From positions 1 to 12,368 of the forward strand of contig PWYP01000056.1 of NCBI GenBank assembly GCA_003567805.1: a DNA stretch of 12,368 nt, read 5' to 3'. Below are positions 1 through 6,973 of the stretch, one piece after another. The notes under the pieces are model-generated. The model was not told the origin of the DNA, did no database searches, and saw nothing but the letters and a program-made list of their open reading frames with translations. The stretch comes from PVC group bacterium (lineage in GTDB: Bacteria > Verrucomicrobiota > Kiritimatiellia > UBA8416). The stretch's first letter is position 1. Every line of letters starts with the position of its first letter. The translations under genes were made by a program, and so were the position numbers.

Positions 1-665
1 TCTTCGCGCGCCTCAATCGGATGATCCAACATACGCAGTACTTGCAGCATCCGATTAATATTCGAGGCATAATCCGTAATCATGATCGTATTCGTACGTT
101 CAAAAGCATGGAGTTGGCCATTTTTATTTCGCAAGGGTTCAATAGCAGCTGTGGCTTCCTGAATGTCGATGTGCCGCAAGGCGACCATTTGACTAACCAT
201 CATACCTGATGGCTCCAACACAACGCCCTCTGGAAGCGACTCGAAAATATTCAAAGCTTCCTGCCGTATCGTAGCAATCGGCACCACCCGCATAAACCGA
301 TCACCATACTCCACCAACCCAACACCATGCATGGTTAATACGGTTTCCAACGCTTTCAAATAGTCTTCCTTGGACAACTTCCCTTGGCTACGCAAAGTAA
401 ACGTCGGCGTTGGCAAACCAGGAGCAAGCAAAAGTGTTCGTTCAGTTATTTTACTGTATTCCTCAAGGATCAGATCCAACGAAGCTTCTCTGAAAACCAA
501 CTGACCAAAGGGCTCGTCTTCGCGATCCGGATCCGTTGAGCCAGGAGAGGCCTGTGGAGTATCATTAGCGTCTACCGCGCTAACGTGCATGGGACAGAAC
601 ACGCCACCAAAAACCATCATCGCCAACACGATGAAACGCAATCCTGAAAATGTAATGATACGCAT
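1..665 (-). CDS. gspD: Type II secretion system secretin GspD, N-terminal part (runs off the left edge)
   Basis: This is the 5' part of the outer-membrane secretin, the gated channel through which folded proteins leave the periplasm. About 221 residues are visible and the C-terminal pore domain lies beyond position 1. Residues 1-30 look like a signal peptide, with a hydrophobic stretch at about 9-24 and a plausible cleavage after VSA. An acidic, proline-rich linker (about 31-52) follows. Residues 53-130 look like the secretin N0 domain (VFREASLDLILEEYSK..., ending GDRFMRVVP). Residues 157-215 look like an N1 domain (VALRHIDIQEATAAIEPL..., NTIMITDYASNINRMLQVL). The ATG at 665 was chosen: GGTAGG lies upstream at a rather long distance, and an in-frame GTG at 689 is a weaker alternative. 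It is the last gene of the run visible here, 26 bases after gspM. A PilQ or other secretin is possible, but the pseudopilin neighbours favour GspD. Confidence 0.88.
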   Translation of the reverse strand, partial: MRIITFSGLRFIVLAMMVFGGVFCPMHVSAVDANDTPQASPGSTDPDREDEPFGQLVFREASLDLILEEYSKITERTLLLAPGLPTPTFTLRSQGKLSKEDYLKALETVLTMHGVGLVEYGDRFMRVVPIATIRQEALNIFESLPEGVVLEPSGMMVSQMVALRHIDIQEATAAIEPLRNKNGQLHAFERTNTIMITDYASNINRMLQVLRMLDHPIEARE

Positions 666-691
666 GATGAAAAAAAACCTACCGTTCACAA

Positions 692-1213
692 TTACGACTC
701 TCTTCTATATGCAAAATATATATCGATCTGGCCATGACGTATAGTCCTATCTCTTGGTCGCACACGTAGATATCGAATATCCAGCATAGCACCCTCACGT
801 TCGATATCAAATAGGAATCGTACCAACGAATCAATGGTTCCTTCCCATTGAAGCACGATGGGCAATTCATAGACCGGCCCCTCCTGACGCTCCTCGCCAG
901 GTCGATCAGATACAATTCGCAAATCATGGCGCGAGGCAAAACGATTTACAACCGAACGCAATCGTGAATACATACTTTCACCCTGCGGAAATACCGGCAT
1001 CAAATCCTGCCGCTCCTCCATCGCGGCTTCCCAACCTCCGCGTTCCTCAACCAACGCGCGGCTCTCTGCGATCTCGGCTCGTAAGTTTTCCTGTTCTGAA
1101 CGAATGACACGCCATTCAGGCAACCGCGCAGATACCATAAAAAATAGCAGTCCATACAATGCTACAGTCATGGTAACAATACCAAGAATCCACTCACGCG
1201 GTGACATTTTCAT
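692..1213 (-). CDS. gspM: Type II secretion inner-membrane platform protein GspM (PilO-like)
   Basis: The product is a 173-residue bitopic protein expected in the inner-membrane assembly platform, where GspM pairs with GspL. A short cytoplasmic N-terminus is followed by one membrane helix (about residues 9-28) and a coiled-coil-like, Glu/Arg-rich stretch (about 30-70). The C-terminal periplasmic domain (about 85-170) has the PilO/GspM ferredoxin-like pattern, with blocks such as YELPIVLQWEGTIDSLVRFL and MLDIRYLRVRP. The start ATG overlaps the gspL stop in an ATGA junction and has GGAGG about 7 bases upstream. A second ATG two codons downstream is possible. The identification rests on topology, length and position after gspL, because this family is poorly conserved. 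Confidence 0.8.
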   Translation of the reverse strand: MKMSPREWILGIVTMTVALYGLLFFMVSARLPEWRVIRSEQENLRAEIAESRALVEERGGWEAAMEERQDLMPVFPQGESMYSRLRSVVNRFASRHDLRIVSDRPGEERQEGPVYELPIVLQWEGTIDSLVRFLFDIEREGAMLDIRYLRVRPRDRTIRHGQIDIYFAYRRES

Positions 1214-2565
1214 TCTACCACCTCCCCGAATCCTACATCAAAACTGAATCGATACCGATCTCGCTGTGTTAGGATAGTTGTTCCTGGCCTTATATCCCCA
1301 AACAGAGACGACTCATTGAGTTTTTCATTAAAGTGCGTCACCAATTCTCTAGAATTAGCCTCTCCCACAATTTCTAATCCATCAACTTTTCGATACGTAA
1401 ATGAGATTAGATCAATCCCTGCTGGCAATAATGCACTGACCTCCCGCAAAACTTCCAATGCCGAATGCGTACGGTCGCTATAGCGATCAATCAAACGCAC
1501 CTGCAATCGCATACTACGAACCGCATTGGCAGGCCGCATCCATTCTGTATTCCGCTCATGTAATCGTTCCAGTCTCACCCGTTCCCAGACCAGATATCCC
1601 CACCCCCCGGCAAGCAAAAGAAGCCATACCCCCAGCACCCCACCACCAATCGTCACAAGACGGTTACGTAAACGACGAGAATCTGCGTCTTGCACCCACT
1701 CTACAGGAATCAAATTCAAAGGCACTCGCGAAGCATGGGGCGGAACCAGACTCCGTTGCAAGACGCCATCTGCAACACTTGGAAACGCGTTGGATTCCAC
1801 CACAACCACAGGGACATCGATCAATTCACGTAAATTCGCGCACAATTGTGACGTATCAGAAGTCTCTTCCCGCACATACAAGGCTAGCGTGGGATTCTCT
1901 CCCATCCCGTTCTCAACATCCGTTTCCATCAGGATGCGGGAAATTTCTTCCGCTAGATCGGCACAAACATCCTCATCGTGAAAGTTTCCTGGCTCCCCTA
2001 GACCACTAACGGAAAGTAACCGACCAGCATCGTGCGTCATGAGCACGACTTCATCATGATCAACAAGCAACACACTTTGCCGCTTTTCCTTATCGAGCAC
2101 ACCCTGTTTCTGCAATGTCGTCCACATACCAAGAGCAGCGCTATCAACCCGGGTAATTTGCAGACCGGCATCACGAAGAACATTTCCCCACGCGAAAACA
2201 GAGGAACGTTGAGATATCACGATCAACACGGCAGTTTCTTCTGCGGTCTGCTCAAGGATTTCGTAGCTGTATACCATCTGCTCAACAGGAAATGGCGAAA
2301 ACTTGTCAACTTGCAGGGCAACCGCCCCGGCTAATTCCTCCGGCTCCAGAAGCGGCAACCGCATGATGCGCGTCACGACCTGACTGGCAGGCAATACGAT
2401 AGTCGTTGCGCCAGCCCGTTTATGATCTACCCCTGCTGGAAACGGATCGTCTGGACCAGCAATCGTCCCCTTATCCAACGGCGTAGCTTGGCCACGACGA
2501 TACAAGAACCAATCATAGGCTCCTTGCGACCTACCGCGAATAATCGTTATGCGATCTGTTGCCAT
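1210..2565 (-). CDS. gspL: Type II secretion inner-membrane platform protein GspL (PilM-PilN-like fusion)
   Basis: The product has 451 residues. The N-terminal part (about 1-270) is a cytoplasmic actin-like domain of the PilM/GspL type, which in the family docks the secretion ATPase GspE. Visible blocks include LPASQVVTRIMRLPLLEPEE and the membrane-proximal type signature VALQVDKFSPFPVEQMVYSY. After VPLNLIPVEW (about 281-290), a PilN-like entry motif, comes one membrane helix (about 304-327). A periplasmic domain follows (about 340-451), with LREVSALLPAGIDLISFTYR and the GLEIVGEA block typical of PilN/GspL. Joining a PilM-like and a PilN-like half in one chain is what separates GspL from type IV pilus systems. 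The ATG at 2565 lies 36 bases after gspK and has GGGGAGG about 11 bases upstream. Confidence 0.85.
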   Translation of the reverse strand: MATDRITIIRGRSQGAYDWFLYRRGQATPLDKGTIAGPDDPFPAGVDHKRAGATTIVLPASQVVTRIMRLPLLEPEELAGAVALQVDKFSPFPVEQMVYSYEILEQTAEETAVLIVISQRSSVFAWGNVLRDAGLQITRVDSAALGMWTTLQKQGVLDKEKRQSVLLVDHDEVVLMTHDAGRLLSVSGLGEPGNFHDEDVCADLAEEISRILMETDVENGMGENPTLALYVREETSDTSQLCANLRELIDVPVVVVESNAFPSVADGVLQRSLVPPHASRVPLNLIPVEWVQDADSRRLRNRLVTIGGGVLGVWLLLLAGGWGYLVWERVRLERLHERNTEWMRPANAVRSMRLQVRLIDRYSDRTHSALEVLREVSALLPAGIDLISFTYRKVDGLEIVGEANSRELVTHFNEKLNESSLFGDIRPGTTILTQRDRYRFSFDVGFGEVVE

Positions 2566-2601
2566 CGCTTACGGTTCCTCCCCGTGTTTGCTCAACTACA
2601 C

Positions 2602-3663
2602 TCAATCGTCTTCTCGCCATTCCAGAATGCGTATATTTCCATCCGAATGTTCAACTGTACACCAGACGGCATGCCGAACACCATACAAAACCCCAACGCT
2701 TTCAATCCGGAATATGGCGGAATCTACGGTTACAAGACCACGATGCTCTTCCGGAAAATCCGGAAACTCGGCCAAGAATTCGGCAGTGGATCGGAATCCT
2801 TGTCGATCTTCGCCTGTGCCATCTATCCATTCACTGCGCAGCCGCACAATATCACGTGCCAACAAATCGTCCATTCCTGGAATTGTCATTAACACGCGCG
2901 GGCTCGCCGCATTCACATTTACATTGCCATCCCCATGTACTGTCAGCAAATCACCGATACCTTGCACATACACTTCCTCTGTCTCGAAAAAACGCCCTGT
3001 TAATCGTCCGCCTTCTAAAATCTCCCGCGTGTAACCACGAATGAGCAGCATTTCCCCCACCGTATCCAAAGGACCATTCTTGGCACGATAAGGTGGATCC
3101 AAATTCGCATAATAATCATCGGTCTCAGCCCCATCCGGGCGCGGAATATCATCCGCATCCACCCAATCATACAAGCTGTCTATCAATACAGGCCATAGTT
3201 CCTGTGGAATACCACCCACCTCGAAAATCCTTTCCATGGATGCATCATCTTCAGCACGCGCAATCACATTAATATTACGACGTGCGGGCTCCGGTTCGAT
3301 ACGCAAGCGAATCGTAGCAAACTCTCCGCCTTCCACAGGCAAAGTATGTTCAATCGAAATAAAGCCCCCTTCGGCCAAACTGCGGGCTTTCTCATACCAG
3401 CGTTCTTGCTCTGCACGTGCCGCATCCACCTCGGTCCCCTGTAACCCTGCACTTTTACTAATGAGTAACTCCGCTAGCGCAATACCAGAACGCGCACTGT
3501 AATAGGCCTGCGTACGGTTACGATAATAATTCGTAACCCGCGCCTCCAAATGAGCCTCAAACGCAAAAGAAGACACCAGCATTGCCAATAATCCCGTAAC
3601 CCATAAGACTACGATCAACGCGGAACCACGTTCTTTATTCCCTTGACCTCCAAAACGCTTCAT
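2602..3663 (-). CDS. gspK: Type II secretion minor pseudopilin GspK
   Basis: GspK caps the pseudopilus together with GspI and GspJ. The prepilin-type leader MKRFGGQGNKERG is followed by SALIVVLWVTGLLAMLVSSF. As usual for GspK, position +5 of the mature protein is not glutamate (here Val18). The large periplasmic part carries recognisable GspK blocks: LIDSLYDWVDADDIPRPDGA, PLDTVGEMLLIRGYT, and VNVNAASPRVLMTIPGMDD, which leads into a helix-hairpin-like region. I chose the ATG at 3663. It forms an ATGA overlap with the gspJ stop and has GGAGG 5 bases upstream. The longer reading from a TTG at 3675 adds only four residues and would place that Shine-Dalgarno inside the gene. The length, 353 residues, is normal for the family. 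Confidence 0.9.
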   Translation of the reverse strand: MKRFGGQGNKERGSALIVVLWVTGLLAMLVSSFAFEAHLEARVTNYYRNRTQAYYSARSGIALAELLISKSAGLQGTEVDAARAEQERWYEKARSLAEGGFISIEHTLPVEGGEFATIRLRIEPEPARRNINVIARAEDDASMERIFEVGGIPQELWPVLIDSLYDWVDADDIPRPDGAETDDYYANLDPPYRAKNGPLDTVGEMLLIRGYTREILEGGRLTGRFFETEEVYVQGIGDLLTVHGDGNVNVNAASPRVLMTIPGMDDLLARDIVRLRSEWIDGTGEDRQGFRSTAEFLAEFPDFPEEHRGLVTVDSAIFRIESVGVLYGVRHAVWCTVEHSDGNIRILEWREDD

Positions 3664-4388
3664 GGACGCCTCCAATCCGCCGGTCCCAATGGAAGTTGCG
3701 CAACACGACGCATTTCAACGGGAGAATCACCTCGGGTCACCGGTTCCAAATACAACGTAATCTCCACTAGCGCCGGAACGGTATTCGTCCGTTCCCATTC
3801 GTCCAGCCAATCGATTTCGCCTGCGACATCAAATTCCCAAGCGGCCCGGCATGAAAACCCGATCACCCGCTCGGACAGCACCACAGGAGACAGCGTATCA
3901 GGATCGAAATCATCTTCCTGCCCAGCCAATCGCCAGCCGGTGTAGGCAATTCCTTCGCGACCACTGTCATCGCGTCCCATAAAAACTCTCACACGGTGCG
4001 GGGTTTCTGCATAATCCTGTTCGCGGCCAATCAGTGACCCTCCCAGTTTCACCCAACTGATTTCATCCGAGGCCGACGATCCCATTCCACGACTCGTGTG
4101 GTGAAACCCATGGAGCCCTTCCTGCATATAATACGTGCTCCGCAAAGCAACCATAAGCTGCTGCATAACATAATCCCCATGGTGTAAACGATCCACCAAG
4201 GCAGTGCCGCGCTGCCAAGCTGTCGAAGCAACCGAAAATGTCAAAAATGTAACCGTAGCAGCGACAGAAAGTAACGTCACCGCGAGCAACACTTCCAGCA
4301 AGGTAAAACCTCTATCTGCGCGCCCCCCACCCAGAGGCAGCCACGCGCATCTCACGCCGAGCTTTTTATGTTTTCCTACAGAACACAT
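3660..4388 (-). CDS. gspJ: Type II secretion minor pseudopilin GspJ
   Basis: This 242-residue pseudopilin has a prepilin peptidase site at DRG|FTLLEVLLAVTLLSV (cleavage after Gly27, Glu32 at +5) and a hydrophobic helix to about residue 50. The following region, with STAWQRGTALVDRLHHGDYV and WWLDEW-like aromatic content near the C-terminus (IDWLDEWERT...PALVEITLYL), fits GspJ, the tip-complex partner of GspI and GspK. The cytoplasmic leader of 27 residues is long and contains two Cys. A GTG at codon 12 would give a shorter leader but has no better ribosome site. The ATG at 4388 is only 3 bases from the gspI stop, with no strong Shine-Dalgarno, so it probably depends on translational coupling. 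Confidence 0.85.
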   Translation of the reverse strand: MCSVGKHKKLGVRCAWLPLGGGRADRGFTLLEVLLAVTLLSVAATVTFLTFSVASTAWQRGTALVDRLHHGDYVMQQLMVALRSTYYMQEGLHGFHHTSRGMGSSASDEISWVKLGGSLIGREQDYAETPHRVRVFMGRDDSGREGIAYTGWRLAGQEDDFDPDTLSPVVLSERVIGFSCRAAWEFDVAGEIDWLDEWERTNTVPALVEITLYLEPVTRGDSPVEMRRVAQLPLGPADWRRP

Positions 4389-4391
4389 GTG

Positions 4392-4790
4392 TCATTCCCG
4401 AAATAAAAGATACTGCGGTACGAGGATGCGCTGACTGGCGCCACGCCCCTCCCATTCCAATGTTGTCGTTACCAACAAAAGCCTTTGCGCAGAGTCCGGT
4501 GCATCCTGATCCGGATCCTCCACCGTACGAGAGAAGAAAATGCCATCATACTGCGTGCGGGGAACCTCCAAATCCATCGGATCGCCATCTTCTCCAAGCA
4601 AGAGAGGATACTCTGCCTCGCCCATAGATAAGGCCCACATCGCTTTATGAAATTGATCAGATACGCGAAGTACAGCCAGACTCCTCGAAATAGCCGTAAG
4701 CATCACGACCAGGGCGACACCTAAAATCATGATCGCCAGCAGCACCTCAATGAGCGTCATGCCTTCATTCGTATGTCTGCATATTCGCAT
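4392..4790 (-). CDS. gspI: Type II secretion minor pseudopilin GspI
   Basis: This short pseudopilin has 132 residues. Its cleavage site is NEG|MTLIEVLLAIMILGVALV (after Gly10, Glu15 at +5). Met at mature position +1 and the LIEVLLA..ILG.AL pattern are typical of GspI, which seeds the pseudopilus tip with GspJ and GspK. The C-terminal half holds the family-like SMGEAEYPLL and TTTLEWEGRGASQRILVPQYL blocks. The ATG abuts the gspH stop (TAAATG), which implies coupled translation. Position between gspH and gspJ, together with the length, supports the assignment. Confidence 0.87.
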   Translation of the reverse strand: MRICRHTNEGMTLIEVLLAIMILGVALVVMLTAISRSLAVLRVSDQFHKAMWALSMGEAEYPLLLGEDGDPMDLEVPRTQYDGIFFSRTVEDPDQDAPDSAQRLLLVTTTLEWEGRGASQRILVPQYLLFRE

Positions 4791-5381
4791 TTAACGCTCC
4801 CGGATTTGCGTACTTCCCAGCGCATCTACAATAACGACTAGCTGCCCTCCATTGTCATCTTGAAGCACAACTTCATGAGGCTGACAGCGACCATTCGAAC
4901 CATAGACAATCTGCACACGTTCTCGGTCATCAGAAGAGGATCTATCCCGCCGTTCGGTCATGTACACACGATAAATCCGTACACCCTCCAAATACCTTTC
5001 AATCTTAATGGCTGGTTCATCTTCGCCAGCCCTAGATCTGTGCACAGCAAGTTCCCCAAAATCTGTTTCAGGAAATGCCGCATCCATATGCAGATCTTCT
5101 TCATCCTCCGATGGAGGGGGACGACGTGCCGCAAGATCCACCTTCAGATTGTGACCATCTATTTCGAACGTCACGATAACGGGGCGCTGGTGTAAAAGAG
5201 CCATACTGCGCGCATAGCGACCTGCTGCCGCTACGGTACGCGCTGCACTGCGCAGCCGATTCCCTTGCATGGAACGCACAAAAGAAGGAACACTAATGGC
5301 CGCCATAACACCAATGATAACAATAACAAGCAGCAGCTCAATTAACGTAAAGCCACGTTTGGGCAAAGATACTTCTGTCAT
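4791..5381 (-). CDS. gspH: Type II secretion minor pseudopilin GspH
   Basis: This 196-residue pseudopilin has the site KRG|FTLIELLLVIVIIGVMAA (after Gly10, Glu15 at +5) and a mature N-terminal helix that continues as VPSFVRSMQGNRLRSAARTV. That block, in which an exposed helix leads into a residue run about single-residue positions and sampling of chain segments (ARSMALLHQRPVIVTFEI), is the usual GspH/FimT pattern. The middle (about 85-135) is acidic and low in hydrophobic content, probably a loop, and contains a run PPPSEDEEDL. The C-terminus ends in a beta-rich stretch (VVLQDDNGGQLVVIVDALG). The start lies 4 bases after the gspG stop. GspH is thought to link the tip complex to the main GspG fibre. 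Confidence 0.86.
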   Translation of the reverse strand: MTEVSLPKRGFTLIELLLVIVIIGVMAAISVPSFVRSMQGNRLRSAARTVAAAGRYARSMALLHQRPVIVTFEIDGHNLKVDLAARRPPPSEDEEDLHMDAAFPETDFGELAVHRSRAGEDEPAIKIERYLEGVRIYRVYMTERRDRSSSDDRERVQIVYGSNGRCQPHEVVLQDDNGGQLVVIVDALGSTQIRER

Positions 5382-5385
5382 CCAG

Positions 5386-5805
5386 TTACCAACTGGTTAT
5401 GTCGTCATCCGTTCCCATTTGTTGAGAAGGACCAGCCGAGATAACCTGAAATTCGTTCCCTTGCCGACGCAAACCAAATGGCGTACCCCAAGGATCCTGC
5501 AAAGCCGCTGCCCCACCCCGAATATACGGACCATTCCAATTCACAACCCCCGAAGGCTGCGTGATAAGTTCATCGAGCGAATTCGGCAAACGCCCCGTAT
5601 CTAGCAGGAACACCTCCACGGCACTCGAGATTGCAGAAATACTGGCGCGGGCGGCCTGTATACGAGCATCCTGACCACGAGGAGCAAAATTTGTCACAAC
5701 AACGCCAGCCAGGATCCCCAAGATAACCACCACCAGCAATACTTCAATTAACGTAAAGCCCGCTTTGCTAGCGCAACCGATCACACCGCATTTTTCTCTT
5801 TTCAT
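5386..5805 (-). CDS. gspG: Type II secretion major pseudopilin GspG
   Basis: GspG is the main subunit of the periplasmic pseudopilus that pushes substrates through the secretin. The 139-residue precursor has the prepilin site KAG|FTLIEVLLVVVILGILAG (after Gly16, Glu21 at +5). Downstream are the GspG signatures: the alpha-helix AARASISAISSAVEVFLLD, TGRLPNSLDEL, WNGPYI, LQDPWGTPFGLR, and the C-terminal acidic calcium-loop-like GTDDDITSW. It is the first gene of the operon and has a good ribosome site: AAGGAG about 8 bases before the ATG. As the most abundant component, its place at the promoter-proximal end is sensible. Confidence is high. Confidence 0.95.
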   Translation of the reverse strand: MKREKCGVIGCASKAGFTLIEVLLVVVILGILAGVVVTNFAPRGQDARIQAARASISAISSAVEVFLLDTGRLPNSLDELITQPSGVVNWNGPYIRGGAAALQDPWGTPFGLRRQGNEFQVISAGPSQQMGTDDDITSW

Positions 5806-5810
5806 ACCTG

Positions 5811-5818
5811 TAGCTCCT
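5811..5818 (-). promoter_or_regulatory. Ribosome binding site of gspG
   Basis: On the minus strand the sequence AAAGGAG followed by about 8 bases precedes the gspG ATG at 5805. It is the strongest Shine-Dalgarno in the secretion operon and fits GspG being the most abundant subunit. Confidence 0.6.
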
Positions 5819-5823
5819 TTTTC

Positions 5824-5854
5824 ACTATAGGATACCTGTAAAAACGTATTTCAA
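5824..5854 (-). promoter_or_regulatory. Possible sigma-70-type promoter for the gsp operon
   Basis: Reading the minus strand, TTGAAA (5854-5849) is followed after 19 bases by TATAGT (5829-5824), about 19 bases before the gspG start codon. The -35 and -10 hexamers are reasonable, but the spacer is longer than the usual 17 and the leader would be very short. It is the best candidate between the heptamer array and gspG. It was judged by eye only. Confidence 0.3.
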
Positions 5855-5900
5855 TTTCAGCCCACATTCTACCGCGTACCCGCCCAGAATGCAACGCCGC

Positions 5901-5977
5901 ATCCTTAATCCTAACGCCTACTTCTAAAGCCTCCACTCCCTAGCGACTAATGCCTAATCCCTAACGCCTAGCTCCTA
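5901..5977 (-). repeat. Degenerate heptamer tandem array (TAGGNNN family)
   Basis: On the minus strand this stretch splits into about eleven consecutive units of mostly 7 bases: TAGGAGC, TAGGCGT, TAGGGAT, TAGGCAT, TAGTCGC, TAGGGAG, TGGAGGC, TTTAGAAG (8), TAGGCGT, TAGGAT (6), TAAGGAT. The core is TAGG with a variable tail. The first unit supplies the TAG stop codon of the SGNH hydrolase gene, so the array starts exactly at that gene's end and fills much of the gap to gspG. No ORF spans it, because every unit carries TAG in one frame. Short heptameric repeats between genes are known in cyanobacteria and appear in several other phyla. Function is unknown. Confidence 0.75.
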
Positions 5978-6595
5978 CTCAACAGCCTGCAACCACGCCT
6001 GCGCAATCAAGGCATGCCCCGGCAAGGAAGGATGCACACCGTCCGGTGCCCAGAAAGCTGGTTCCCGACGCGTACATGCTTCCGCCATAATGCCATCCAG
6101 CGGCACAAGAATAGCATCATATTTGCAGGCCAGTTCACGCACAATATCTATCCGGGGATTTAAGTCAGCTCTCCACGCTTTACGATCCTCAGGAACCGGT
6201 AGGACAAAGGGTTCGATGAGCACAACACGCGCCCCGAGCTTGTCACGGACATCAGACAATATCGCATCATATGCTTCACGGTACACTTCGGGCGAGGTTG
6301 GGTCATTACTGTCAAATGCTCGCCAAGTATCATTTATACCAATCATGATTGAAACCCAGGTAGGCTGCAAATCAAGGCAATCCGTTTGCCAGCGACTCTG
6401 CAGATTCACAGCTCGGTTTCCGCTTACACCACGGTTTATAAAACGAATATCCAGCTCCGGATACATAGCCCCGATCCAGGATGCCGCCATCATCGCATAA
6501 CCACGACCAAGATCATCCAGATTCTCACGTGAACGGTTGCAATCCGTAATACTATCCCCCTGAAACAATACAACGGCACCATCTTCAATCTGCAT
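5975..6595 (-). CDS. SGNH/GDSL-family hydrolase (probable cytoplasmic esterase)
   Basis: The 206-residue product is a complete SGNH hydrolase. Block I is FQGDSITD (nucleophile Ser15), block II RGVSGNRA (oxyanion Gly near residue 56-59), block III GINDTW (Asn88) and block V DGVHPS (Asp185, His188). All four catalytic-block residues are present. The family hydrolyses ester bonds, often acetyl groups on carbohydrates. The combination GDSITDCNR...GRGYAMM and GINDTWR is close to the bacterial acyl-CoA thioesterase/acetylxylan-esterase-like subgroup. There is no signal peptide or membrane segment, so it is probably cytoplasmic and not a substrate of the adjacent secretion system. AAGGAG lies 8 bases before the ATG at 6595. 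It is co-directional with gspG but separated by 169 bases including a heptamer array, so co-transcription is uncertain. The substrate cannot be told from sequence. Confidence 0.9.
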   Translation of the reverse strand: MQIEDGAVVLFQGDSITDCNRSRENLDDLGRGYAMMAASWIGAMYPELDIRFINRGVSGNRAVNLQSRWQTDCLDLQPTWVSIMIGINDTWRAFDSNDPTSPEVYREAYDAILSDVRDKLGARVVLIEPFVLPVPEDRKAWRADLNPRIDIVRELACKYDAILVPLDGIMAEACTRREPAFWAPDGVHPSLPGHALIAQAWLQAVE

Positions 6596-6784
6596 GTCAA
6601 AAACTCCTTGTTTAATAATCCAACACAGAAGGTAAGCAAATCATTCTCACGCATTCCAAGTAAAGCTTTTGTGTAAGCAGATCAAAAAAAAGCATCCAAC
6701 ACGGAGCGTCCAATTTCCGAGGAGAGCGAAGATGGTCATGATTGTCCTTCAGGATATGCATAGGCTTTTCTCGCAAACTTGACC

Positions 6785-6822
6785 CATTGGACATTGGACC
6801 TGGATATTTGGATATTGAATTT
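6785..6822 (+). repeat. Short-period repeat of the ATTGGA/GGATATTG type
   Basis: The stretch reads as CATTGGA CATTGGA CCTGGAT ATTTGGAT ATTGAAT TTT, that is, about five 7-8-base units built from ATTGGA/TTGGAT. It is of the same general period as the array at 5901-5977 but of unrelated sequence. Similar text is frequent between genes in some uncultured PVC and candidate-phylum genomes, as I recall; that is memory, not a search result. Confidence 0.5.
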
Positions 6823-6879
6823 TAATCTTTCTCTCCTGTGTCATCCTGACCCTCGCTTAAAACCCGTAACCTGAAATCC

Positions 6880-6897
6880 GCAGCGATTCTTCGCTGC
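6880..6897. other. Perfect hairpin upstream of the Mrp operon
   Basis: GCAGCGA (6880-6886), a TTCT loop and TCGCTGC (6891-6897) form a 7-bp perfect stem with a 4-base loop. No T-run follows on either strand, so it is not a standard intrinsic terminator. It lies about 76 bases before mrpE and could sit in its 5' leader. An operator or leader structure are both possible. Confidence 0.5.
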
Positions 6898-6973
6898 TGT
6901 ATCCCTTCTCCTCACCTTGACGTGAGTACTTTGTGTAAGTTACCCTTCACCATCGAATGATGGAGACCTAAAA

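Larger units (their letters stand above)
6596..6973. other. Non-coding divergent intergenic region between the SGNH hydrolase and the Mrp operon
   Basis: This 378-base region must hold the promoters of both the minus-strand hydrolase gene and the plus-strand antiporter operon. I see no convincing gene: a 60-codon minus-strand reading at 6612-6794 lacks a ribosome site and recognisable content. Visible structure is a short-period repeat (6785-6822), a perfect 7-bp hairpin (6880-6897), an A-run at about 6687-6694, and a GGAG ribosome site for mrpE (6962-6965). Plausible plus-strand -35 boxes are TTGACC (6779-6784) and TTGACG (6917-6922), but neither has a good -10 at the right spacing. Confidence 0.6.

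Noticed and set aside
3664..3675. TTG start four codons upstream for GspK
   Set aside because: The ATG at 3663 couples with the gspJ stop and has GGAGG 5 bases upstream; the TTG start would place this site inside the gene.
1..5805. Type IV pilus operon
   Set aside because: GspL is a fused PilM-PilN-like protein and the set includes GspK, GspI, GspJ and GspH-type pseudopilins with a GspG of secretion type.
5901..5977. CRISPR array
   Set aside because: The period is about 7 bases with degenerate units; there are no 20-50 base repeats and spacers and no cas genes.
6612..6794. 60-codon minus-strand open frame upstream of the SGNH hydrolase
   Set aside because: Its start lies in the short-period repeat, there is no ribosome site, and the product resembles no family I know.
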